Below are positions 19,772-27,328 of a stretch of 32,870 nt of DNA, piece by piece. The translations under genes and the position numbers were made by a program. The stretch covers positions 1-32,870 of the forward strand of contig JAAFJB010000030.1 in NCBI GenBank assembly GCA_013297995.1. The letters are read 5' to 3'. Source of the DNA: Chitinophagales bacterium (GTDB lineage: Bacteria; Bacteroidota; Bacteroidia; Chitinophagales; Chitinophagaceae). A model generated the notes under the pieces. It made no database searches and had not been told where the DNA came from. It saw only the letters and a program-made list of their open reading frames with translations. Position 1 is the stretch's first letter. Every line of letters begins with the position of its first letter.

Positions 19772-20326
19772 TTGAAAAAGCTGCTTACTATATTTTTATT
19801 GGGCTTATTGCTATTTGTTTGGGGTGGATACCGCTCCTTATTAACTTTTTTAGAAGCGCAAACAGAGGATAATTTTCAAGCTGAATTATTTCAAAATCAA
19901 TACGATGAAACCACATTGCTTCATCTTAAAGTAGCGGCTAATACTCCTTATAATAGCTATTCAGGCGAATTTGAGAATATAAGTGGAACCATTGATATCA
20001 AAGGGGTTACCTATCATTTTATAAAGCGAAAATTTTATAAAGACTCACTAGAGCTATTGTGCGTACCCAATATTGATAAGTTAGGCATCAGTAATGCAAG
20101 AGATGCTTTTTTTAGGTTAGCTTATGAATACGATCAAAAAGACCCAACACAAAAATCTTCTACTAACCATACGCAAGCAAAGTTCTCTGTATTGGACTTT
20201 ACAGGCGACCATTTTTTTTCTTGGCAGTTTTTAAATGGCGAGCCCAAAACGGTTCACTATATAAAGAACAAGGCAGCGTTATTGGTAGATTATGTAAATA
20301 TTTTAGAACGTCCCCCACAGGCATAA
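19772..20326 (+). CDS. Small exported protein of unknown function (TTG start)
   Basis: This 184-residue protein was not recognised as any family. No ATG occurs in frame between the GH65 stop and the hydrophobic leader, so the TTG at 19772 is the likely start, preceded by GAGG. The first residues, M-KKLLTIFLLGLLLFVWGGY, form a signal peptide or membrane anchor, followed by about 160 soluble residues with no cysteine pair or repeat. One cysteine occurs in KDSLELLCVPN. The segment YSGEFENISGTIDIKGVTYHFIKRKF suggests a small beta-rich domain. It lies 19 bases after the GH65 gene and 49 bases before a haloperoxidase-like lipoprotein, so it probably shares their transcript and the periplasm. Confidence 0.7.
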   Translation: MKKLLTIFLLGLLLFVWGGYRSLLTFLEAQTEDNFQAELFQNQYDETTLLHLKVAANTPYNSYSGEFENISGTIDIKGVTYHFIKRKFYKDSLELLCVPNIDKLGISNARDAFFRLAYEYDQKDPTQKSSTNHTQAKFSVLDFTGDHFFSWQFLNGEPKTVHYIKNKAALLVDYVNILERPPQA

Positions 20327-20375
20327 GGCTGTTAGATTAAGCATTCTTATTTTTCTTTTACTTAATTCTCTGTTT

Positions 20376-21701
20376 ATGAAGAAGCTCTTAGTGGGGCTGG
20401 GTTTGGTTGCTTGTTTATTTTCTTGTAAACAAAGTACCGAGTACAAAACTTTTCTACACAATCCTGCATTATTTAGTCAAACTGTTCATGAATTGAACAC
20501 AGTAGTAATGGGCAATAATTTCCCGCCCATGATTGCTTCCCGCAATTATGCCTACGCTGCAATTGCAGCATATGAAGTGGTAGCTGCGGGTAATCCCAAA
20601 CAGTATCAATCATTGGCGGGACAATTAAATGGATTGGTTCAAGTGAATGCACCTGCTGTTACTCCTGATACTGATATTCAATTGGCTGCTTTACTCGCTT
20701 ATATGAAGGTAGGAGAAGCCGTTACATTTCCCGAAGGTAGTATGAAGCTGTATAGTGATAGCATTTTACAGCTTGCAAGAGATATGGGGTTGACGGAAAA
20801 AGTTGAAAAAGCGTCTCAGCTTTTTGCGGATAGTATTGGGGCTGAAATTATTCGCTGGAGTAAAAAAGACAACTATTTGCAAACCCGTGGAGCAGAAAAA
20901 TATACGGTTACTGATGAACCAGGCCGCTGGGTACCAACCCCTCCCATGTACGCCACTGCTGCTGAACCACATTGGTCTGAAATACGCCCAATGGTGATTG
21001 ATAGTGCTGGTATTTACAGTCCCCCACCTCCACCCACTTTCAACATAAAAGATAAGAAAAGTAAATACTACCAAGAAGTACTTGCCATTAAAAATGCAAT
21101 TGATAGTTTAACGCCTGAGCAAAGACATATGGCTGAGTTTTGGGACGATAATCCTTTTAAGATGAATGTTACTGGTCACGTTATGTTTGGCAGTAAAAAA
21201 TTCTCTCCACCCGGGCATTGGATGAGTGTGGTAGGTATTGCGGCTAAAACCGCTGAAGCAGATTTTGAAACTACGGTATATGCTGTTGCTAAAACGTCTA
21301 TTGCCCTATTTGATGCATTTATAGAATGTTGGTATGTAAAATATAAGTATAAAACAGCGCGACCAGAAACGGTGATCAATCAATACATCGATATCAATTG
21401 GAGGCCCTATTTGCAAACACCTGCTTTTCCAGAATATACTTGTGGACATTCCACCATTTCATCTGCTGCTGCCGAAGCGCTTACCAGTGTATTTGGGGAT
21501 GATTTTGTGTATATAGATTCAACTGAAATTGAATTTGGAATTAAGAATAGAACATTCAAATCTTTTCGTCACGCCGCCGAAGAAAACAACTGGGCTCGCT
21601 TCTATGGTGGGCTTCACTTTCACAATTCTTGCATTATTAGTACAGGTATTGGAAGGAAAGTGGGACAGTTGGTAGTAGATCGGCTAAAAATGAAAAAATA
21701 G
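20376..21701 (+). CDS. Vanadium-haloperoxidase/PAP2-type lipoprotein (copy 1, altered His-Asp motif)
   Basis: This 441-residue lipoprotein has a signal ending in CLFSC (Cys17). The C-terminal half carries the vanadium haloperoxidase/acid-phosphatase (PAP2) active-site motifs: K-x6-RP (K322, R329, P330 in KYKYKTARP), a CGHS loop in place of PSGH (356-359, His358) and R-x5-H (R408, His414). In the third motif the usual Asp four residues after the His is Ser418. This class of Bacteroidota proteins is generally annotated as phosphatase PAP2 or vanadium-dependent haloperoxidase. Phosphate-ester hydrolysis is as likely as halide oxidation, and neither can be decided from the sequence. A run of five prolines (216-220) links a helical N-terminal region to the catalytic part. 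It is followed by a barrel gene and a second, larger homologue. Confidence 0.85.
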   Translation: MKKLLVGLGLVACLFSCKQSTEYKTFLHNPALFSQTVHELNTVVMGNNFPPMIASRNYAYAAIAAYEVVAAGNPKQYQSLAGQLNGLVQVNAPAVTPDTDIQLAALLAYMKVGEAVTFPEGSMKLYSDSILQLARDMGLTEKVEKASQLFADSIGAEIIRWSKKDNYLQTRGAEKYTVTDEPGRWVPTPPMYATAAEPHWSEIRPMVIDSAGIYSPPPPPTFNIKDKKSKYYQEVLAIKNAIDSLTPEQRHMAEFWDDNPFKMNVTGHVMFGSKKFSPPGHWMSVVGIAAKTAEADFETTVYAVAKTSIALFDAFIECWYVKYKYKTARPETVINQYIDINWRPYLQTPAFPEYTCGHSTISSAAAEALTSVFGDDFVYIDSTEIEFGIKNRTFKSFRHAAEENNWARFYGGLHFHNSCIISTGIGRKVGQLVVDRLKMKK

Positions 21702-21705
21702 ACTC

Positions 21706-21753
21706 GCTGGTTTATTGCATTCTGGTAAGAACTTAAAAGAATCCAGCTTTTTT
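21706..21753 (+). terminator. Possible terminator after haloperoxidase-like copy 1
   Basis: GCTGG (21706-21710) and ATTC (21719-21722) can pair with the contiguous GAATCCAGC (21739-21747), which is followed by six Ts. The stem carries an 8-base bulge on one side, so the call is weak. Confidence 0.35.
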
Positions 21754-21833
21754 ATAGCCACATAATTGTTAGTTAGCGAAACAGAGTTCAGCAAATTGAA
21801 TTCTCTGGTTAAAAAATCAATAAAAATAGTAAC

Positions 21834-22790
21834 ATGAACAATTCGTTTAAACCACTTTTATTAAAAGGGGTACTAATCATCTCTTTTTTTTCAATGATAG
21901 AAATAAGTTATGGTCAAACTGATGTTGACGCACTTATGATGACGAAAAAGAATTTCTGTACGGGCATCATGTACAGCACCAATAATTGGAATAATTATTG
22001 GGAAGGAACTTTAAAAAGAGACAACCAAAATTTGGGAACTGTGAGTACCCAAATGATCGGACTTATGGGAAATTATGGATTAAAAGACAATTTGAATTTA
22101 ATTTTTTCAGTACCATACGTTAACACAAAAGCATCAAAAGGTCAGTTGGCGGGACAAAAAGGAGTACAAGATTTAAGCCTCACAGTAAAATGGATGCCCT
22201 TAGAAAAAAAAATAGGAAAGGGTGATATTTCAATCTATGCATTGGGTGGAATTTCTTTACCCGTAAATAACTATGTTGCAGATTTTCTGCCCCTCTCAAT
22301 TGGCATGGGTAGCAGAACCGCTTCATTCAGATTATTGGCTGATTACCAGTTTAAGAAAATTTTTGTAACAGGTTCTGCTGCATTCATGATGCGCGATAAA
22401 GTAACCATCGACCGTACTTCATATTACACAACCCAGATGCACTATTCAAATGAAGTTGAAATGCCTAATATGGCCAATTTCAACCTGCGTGCTGGTTACA
22501 GAAGTTCAAAAGGATATGCAGAAGCCATTTTAGATATTTTTCAAACCAATGGGGGCTTTGATATCACTAGAAATAATATGCCTTTTTTAAGCAATCAAAT
22601 GAATGGAACTAGGGCAGGTGTTGGTTTTAAATACAATATTGGAAAGCTTGAAGGGTTGTCGCTTGTAGGCAATACCATGTTTACATTGGCAGGAAGAAAT
22701 ATTGGACAAACCACCAGTATCAACGCAGGTGTTTTCTATGTGTTGGATTTTACCAAAAAAACCAAATCAGCCGAACCCAAAAACAACTAA
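21834..22790 (+). CDS. Outer-membrane beta-barrel protein (MetA/transporter-like)
   Basis: This 318-residue protein has a signal peptide ending near EISYG/QTD. The mature part is a series of alternating amphipathic strands with aromatic girdles, such as MIGLMGNYGLKDNLNLIFSV, ISIYALGGISLPVN, FNLRAGYRSSKGYAEAILDI and TRAGVGFKYNIGKLEG. It ends at INAGVFYVLDF before a short basic tail. This resembles the 12-14-stranded barrels annotated as phenol-degradation MetA-like or 'transporter' family proteins. What it carries is unknown. The next gene, a PAP2-type lipoprotein, begins 20 bases downstream, so the two are likely one operon. The barrel could pass the substrate or product of that enzyme, which is inference. 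Confidence 0.75.
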   Translation: MNNSFKPLLLKGVLIISFFSMIEISYGQTDVDALMMTKKNFCTGIMYSTNNWNNYWEGTLKRDNQNLGTVSTQMIGLMGNYGLKDNLNLIFSVPYVNTKASKGQLAGQKGVQDLSLTVKWMPLEKKIGKGDISIYALGGISLPVNNYVADFLPLSIGMGSRTASFRLLADYQFKKIFVTGSAAFMMRDKVTIDRTSYYTTQMHYSNEVEMPNMANFNLRAGYRSSKGYAEAILDIFQTNGGFDITRNNMPFLSNQMNGTRAGVGFKYNIGKLEGLSLVGNTMFTLAGRNIGQTTSINAGVFYVLDFTKKTKSAEPKNN

Positions 22791-22810
22791 TCAATCATCA
22801 ATCCTTCGTC

Positions 22811-24358
22811 ATGAAAAAATTATCTAACTATATTATTTCTTGTTCTCTCTGTGCGCTGATATTAGTAGGATGTAAGCAAGAGTTAACAGAGCGAAATCTT
22901 GAATTTCCTATTTTACAACCTTCTAAAACCGATGCCAATGCAGGCGATTGGAAACCTGTTGTATTGGCAACTGCAAATGAATTTGCGTTGGCAGCTCCAC
23001 TGCCCGTAACCAATCCAGCTTATATTAGAGAGTTAAATGAAATAAAAGGGCATCAGCAAAATATGACTGCACAACAAAAAGCAATCATCCATTATTGGGG
23101 CGCCGGAGCTGTTGTACGGTGGAATGAAATTATGCGGGAGTTGGTGGCTAAAAGAAACCTGCCTCCGTATCAAAATGCAGATGGTACTTATCCAATTCCA
23201 TCTGCTGCCAATCCTTTCGGGTACCCACAGTTTCCCTTTTCCAATCCACCTTATGCTGCTAGGGCTTATGCCTATGTAAGTGTTGCGCAGTATGATGCAT
23301 TGGTGGCGGCTTATTTTTATAAGCGACAGTATGCAAGGCTAGCTCCTTATAAAGTAGACGCAGCCATAAAGCCAATGCTAACAGAGAGCGATTTACCAGC
23401 TTATCCAAGTGAAGATGCAGTGGTGGCTGCGGCGGCCGTTGAAATGCTCAAACTATTATTTCCCGCAGATATTGCGTTTATTCAGGCAAAAGCCGATGAA
23501 CAAATTCTAGCCAGAATTATGGCAGGAATGAATACCAGATCCGATATGGAAGCAGGTATTGCATTGGGTCGCTTAGTGGCAGCAAAAGTTATTGCCAGAG
23601 CGGCAAATGATAATATGTCAAGAGCCGTAGGAACGCCAGCACAATGGGCATTATTAGAAACGCAAATGGCAGCTACTGGGGAAACACCTTGGATGAGTCT
23701 TGAAACACCTAAGCGCCCTCCTATGTTGCCATTTTTTGGTAAGGTGAGACCGTTTTTATTTGATTCTTTAACAAATATTGCTATTCGTCCACCAGCTCCA
23801 CCTCCCACTGCCTCTGCTAAGTTTAAAGAGGAGTTGGCAGAAGTAAAAAAATATGCTGACAATGCTACCAGAGATCAAATAGCTATTGTACATTTTTGGG
23901 CAGATGGTGTAGGAACCTATACGCCTCCTGGGCATTGGAATGCTATTGCAGCCGAAGACTTTGTAAAAGAAAAATTTAGTGAAGTACGTTGGGCAAGAAA
24001 TATGGCGTTACTGAATATGAGTATAATGGATGCTGGCATTACTTGTTGGGATACCAAGTACACTTATTTTAATCCTAGGCCATCTCAGATGGATCCGTCT
24101 ATTAAAACCAGTACAGGTGTACCCAATTTTCCTGCATATACTTCAGGTCATTCCACTTTTAGTGCAGCAGCAGCTACTATTTTAGGTCATATTATTCCCT
24201 CAAAAGCAAATGAATATAATAATATGGCAAAACAAGCTTCTGACTCTAGATTATTTGGTGCCATACACTATCGTTCAGACTGTGAAGTGGGATTGGTGCA
24301 AGGTAAAAAAGTAGGCGCGTATGCCATCATCAGAGCCAATGGCGATGGGGCTAATTAG
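22811..24358 (+). CDS. Vanadium-haloperoxidase/PAP2-type lipoprotein (copy 2, intact motifs)
   Basis: This 515-residue lipoprotein has a signal ending in LILVGC (Cys21). The C-terminal catalytic region has the full superfamily set: K-x6-RP (K416, R423, P424 in KYTYFNPRP), SGHS (445-448, His447) and R-x5-H-x3-D (R480, His486, Asp490). The N-terminal 300 residues are mostly helical and extend the protein beyond copy 1. A proline-rich link (RPPAPPP, 326-332) and a TPPGHW motif match the layout of copy 1 (PPPPP, then SPPGHW), showing common descent. It could be an acid phosphatase acting on phospholipid or sugar phosphates, or a haloperoxidase; the sequence does not decide. It lies directly downstream of the barrel gene and ends in a 4-base convergent overlap with the amylosucrase gene. 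Confidence 0.87.
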   Translation: MKKLSNYIISCSLCALILVGCKQELTERNLEFPILQPSKTDANAGDWKPVVLATANEFALAAPLPVTNPAYIRELNEIKGHQQNMTAQQKAIIHYWGAGAVVRWNEIMRELVAKRNLPPYQNADGTYPIPSAANPFGYPQFPFSNPPYAARAYAYVSVAQYDALVAAYFYKRQYARLAPYKVDAAIKPMLTESDLPAYPSEDAVVAAAAVEMLKLLFPADIAFIQAKADEQILARIMAGMNTRSDMEAGIALGRLVAAKVIARAANDNMSRAVGTPAQWALLETQMAATGETPWMSLETPKRPPMLPFFGKVRPFLFDSLTNIAIRPPAPPPTASAKFKEELAEVKKYADNATRDQIAIVHFWADGVGTYTPPGHWNAIAAEDFVKEKFSEVRWARNMALLNMSIMDAGITCWDTKYTYFNPRPSQMDPSIKTSTGVPNFPAYTSGHSTFSAAAATILGHIIPSKANEYNNMAKQASDSRLFGAIHYRSDCEVGLVQGKKVGAYAIIRANGDGAN

Positions 24359-26319
24359 TAAGAGATTTTATTTTTGTTAGGCTCTAAAATACAAAACTGG
24401 TAGGGTTCCATCACAAGGTATTCGTGGTCGGACCCTACTTTGTATTTCTGTTCGGTCCAGTAATCGTACAATTCAGTGGGAGCATTGCCATGCTCCTTAA
24501 ACGCATACCAAGTGATATAAGCCGCTTTTTTACTGAAGTTGAATAAACAATACAATTTATTATTTCCTTCTGTTCTAACAAAACCAGCAATATGAATATT
24601 ATGTTGGGTAAGCCACTGAATGTTTTTTTGATCGGAGAGTATGCTTAATTTCTTTCTGATTTGAATGAGCCGTTTTGTAGCCGAAAAAATGGTTGACTCA
24701 ATACTATCTCTTACCTCAATAAATTTGTTTTTGTTCCAATCCATTAAAGGTCGGTGCATCCATCGGTTGTCGTAATTTTTGCCCTCATCATTTTGGTAGG
24801 AATAGTCGTTCGTATAACCCAGTTCATCACCATAAAACAACATGGGAATACCTCCTAAAAAAAAGCTTTGCGCCTGCATCAAAATTATTTTTGCAATAGA
24901 TTGGTCAATAGCGGCCGCATCATTTAAGCGAATGGCATTTTCTAATCCACAAAGAGATGCCAGTGTTCCACTTATTCTTGCATCTTGTGTTTTTGGATTT
25001 ATAGAAAATAAAGCACCAGAAGCGGTGGACATGCTGTGATTTCCAGCATAATAATCTTTTAAAAATTTGCGATGTTCATAGGGGTTATAACCCGCAGCTT
25101 CAATCATACCGTCTTCGTATCCTAGACCAATATCGTCGTGACAACGGGTATAGTTTATCCAAGTAGTACCCAATGGTTTTTGCATTAATAAATGCTGAGC
25201 AGCCAGCATAACGCGGGTATCACCAGTAGCCAACGCGTCCCATTGCAAAGCCATTTGAGTGGCATTATAAGCCACATCACATTCTTTGGCCACAAATTCA
25301 TCCATTCCAAAATATTTCATAATTTCCTTAGGTGCAACAATGGCTTCTCCCAATAAAGCCATGCCGGGAGTAGCAATATGTACACATTGTTTAATCAAAC
25401 GCAGTAGGGTATGGGCTTTTGGTAGGTTCTGGCAACTGGTGCCTCGTTGTTTCCAAATGAAAGCAGGCGCGTCAATGCGTAAAATATCTACGCCAAGGTT
25501 GGCATAAAATAAAATATTATCAAGCATGGCAATAAAAACAGCGGGGTTGGTAAAATTCAAATCCCATTGGTATTGGTGGAATACGGTCATCGCCCATTTA
25601 TTGCATTCAGGAATGTAAGAAAAATTTCCGGGGGCGCTTTCTGGGAAAATTTCGGGCATCGTTTTGTCAAGCTCATCAGGAATGCTACGATCGTTGTACA
25701 GATAATAAAAATCTTGGTAAATTTTTTCCCCTGCTTTTGCTTTTTTTGCCCATTCATGTTGGTGAGAAGTATGGTTAAGAACCATATCAATCATGAGGTA
25801 TATATTGTTTTCCTGCAAAATTGATTGCACTTGCTGTAAATCATTTAAAGTGCCGAATCGGGCATCAATTTTTCTAAAATCAGATACCGCATAACCACCA
25901 TCACTTTCTTCTGATGGACTTTCAAATAGCGGCATTAAGTGTAAAAAATTCACCCCCAATTTTTTTAGGTATTCTAGTTTATTAGGCAGTTCTTGAATAG
26001 TGCCACAAAAGCGATCAATATATAAACTCATGCCTGTAATTTGGTTGCTGGTAAACCAAGTGCCTTGCTTTTCTTTTTCACGATCCCTTAATTTTAGTGC
26101 ATTCTTTCTATTTTTATTTGCGGCAATAATGGTTTCTATTAAGATAGAAAATTTAGCCATGGAAGCAGCATGATCACCATAAATTTCTGTGTAGAGTGTT
26201 TGTAAACTAACTGCGTTTGCAATGAATCTGGTGTAAAAAAATTGATCAATCCCAGCAATATCCAGTTGATGGTATTCGCAGGCTTTATTAATTTGTTGAT
26301 GTAAAGTATATTGATACAC
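24355..26319 (-). CDS. Amylosucrase / sucrose hydrolase (GH13 subfamily 4)
   Basis: This 654-residue protein has no signal peptide, so it is cytosolic. It aligns well, from memory, with Neisseria amylosucrase: an N-terminal helical domain (1-90), a (beta/alpha)8 barrel and a C-terminal beta domain. Catalytic residues are nucleophile D283 in GVDILRIDAPAFIWK, acid/base E325 in LLGEAIVAP and D395 in CHDDIG. The sucrose-pocket salt bridge is also present: D140 in ESDGGYAV and R519 in NRWMHRP. The enzyme splits sucrose into fructose plus either a growing alpha-1,4-glucan (amylosucrase) or free glucose (sucrose hydrolase); these two activities cannot be separated here. Fructokinase lies 11 bases upstream and the sugar transporter before that, so it is the last gene of the operon controlled from the operator at 28741. 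Confidence 0.92.
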   Translation of the reverse strand: MYQYTLHQQINKACEYHQLDIAGIDQFFYTRFIANAVSLQTLYTEIYGDHAASMAKFSILIETIIAANKNRKNALKLRDREKEKQGTWFTSNQITGMSLYIDRFCGTIQELPNKLEYLKKLGVNFLHLMPLFESPSEESDGGYAVSDFRKIDARFGTLNDLQQVQSILQENNIYLMIDMVLNHTSHQHEWAKKAKAGEKIYQDFYYLYNDRSIPDELDKTMPEIFPESAPGNFSYIPECNKWAMTVFHQYQWDLNFTNPAVFIAMLDNILFYANLGVDILRIDAPAFIWKQRGTSCQNLPKAHTLLRLIKQCVHIATPGMALLGEAIVAPKEIMKYFGMDEFVAKECDVAYNATQMALQWDALATGDTRVMLAAQHLLMQKPLGTTWINYTRCHDDIGLGYEDGMIEAAGYNPYEHRKFLKDYYAGNHSMSTASGALFSINPKTQDARISGTLASLCGLENAIRLNDAAAIDQSIAKIILMQAQSFFLGGIPMLFYGDELGYTNDYSYQNDEGKNYDNRWMHRPLMDWNKNKFIEVRDSIESTIFSATKRLIQIRKKLSILSDQKNIQWLTQHNIHIAGFVRTEGNNKLYCLFNFSKKAAYITWYAFKEHGNAPTELYDYWTEQKYKVGSDHEYLVMEPYQFCILEPNKNKISY

Positions 26320-26330
26320 GACCCTTTAAA

Positions 26331-27284
26331 TTAGGAATTAAAAATGTGGTTATTCAAATGCTTAAATGCTTCCATAGCACCTAAGTATTCACAGGTACGG
26401 GCACCAGCTTTATTGGCGTTTAAAATTATTTTTTTCCATTCATTGAATGGTAAATCTTTTAATTTGCCAATTGGAAATTGATTCAGTTGGTACAATACTG
26501 CACCCACGAAAGCGTCGCCAGCCCCAGTTGTATCAATCGATTGTACTGCAATACTTTCAATCATATATTGTTCACCATTTAGTGCAAGTAGGGTGCCCTC
26601 TTTTCCCAATGTGATTGCAAATACTCCTGTTGTTTTAGCGAACAATATTTCTACCGCTTTTTTTAGTGTATCTGTTTCTGTAATGAGTAAAGCTTCTTCA
26701 TCGCTCAGTTTAAAAAAATTACAATTCTGTAAATAGTGCCAGGATTGTGCAATAAAAGTGAGTGTATTATTTTTAAAAAGTAAGTGACGATAGTTGGGGT
26801 CGAAACTAATAAAGATCCGATGGTGAATGGCTTTTTCTAGTAAGTGTAGATAAGCGGCTTGTAAAGGGCCAGGTAAAAATCCTGTAGCAGAGCCAAAGTG
26901 AATAATAGAAACCTCATTTAGGTTGATGGAATCTATATCATCAATGGTGAGTTGTGCATCCGCACCTCGGTTAAAAACAAAGTCGCGTTCGCCAGCTTCC
27001 ACTAAAGAAACAAAAGCGAAGCTGGTAAAATAGTCATTAGTGGTAAGCATGGCACTGGTATCTACCCCAAATGATTCCATGGTCTCAATAAGTTGCTTGC
27101 CAAAAGGATCATTGCCTACTTTAGCAGCAAGCAACACTTCTGATCCTAATGCAGCAATGGCTGCAGCTACATTGGTAGGTGCGCCACCCGGTTTTTTTAC
27201 AAAATTATTACCGTTAGAAAGTGATACATTTTTATCGGTACAAATCATGTCAATCAACGCTTCTCCTATACAAAGTATTTTCAT
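26331..27284 (-). CDS. Fructokinase (PfkB/ribokinase family)
   Basis: This 317-residue enzyme of usual PfkB length phosphorylates fructose with ATP. The first signature, GGAPTNVAAAIAALG (33-47), and the second, DTTGAGDAFVGAVL (251-264) with catalytic base D257, are intact. The substrate-side motif NRGADAQL (105-112) is typical of fructokinases rather than ribokinases. It stands between the MFS carrier (44 bases upstream) and amylosucrase (11 bases downstream). Amylosucrase releases fructose, so this kinase would feed fructose 6-phosphate to glycolysis. Assignment to fructose rests on motifs plus this context. Start 27284 is the natural ATG (MKILCIGEALIDMI). Confidence 0.92.
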   Translation of the reverse strand: MKILCIGEALIDMICTDKNVSLSNGNNFVKKPGGAPTNVAAAIAALGSEVLLAAKVGNDPFGKQLIETMESFGVDTSAMLTTNDYFTSFAFVSLVEAGERDFVFNRGADAQLTIDDIDSINLNEVSIIHFGSATGFLPGPLQAAYLHLLEKAIHHRIFISFDPNYRHLLFKNNTLTFIAQSWHYLQNCNFFKLSDEEALLITETDTLKKAVEILFAKTTGVFAITLGKEGTLLALNGEQYMIESIAVQSIDTTGAGDAFVGAVLYQLNQFPIGKLKDLPFNEWKKIILNANKAGARTCEYLGAMEAFKHLNNHIFNS

Positions 27285-27328
27285 TTATTATTTGTTTTAT
27301 TTTCAATAAACGTCTGCTTGCCTAAAAA

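Noticed and set aside
23482..23862. 126-codon open frame antisense to the second PAP2-type gene
   Set aside because: It is a shadow of the coding frame on the plus strand, with low-complexity Ala-rich content and no leader of its own.
25567..25824. Plus-strand open frame inside the amylosucrase gene
   Set aside because: It overlaps conserved barrel motifs of amylosucrase on the other strand and has no signals of its own.
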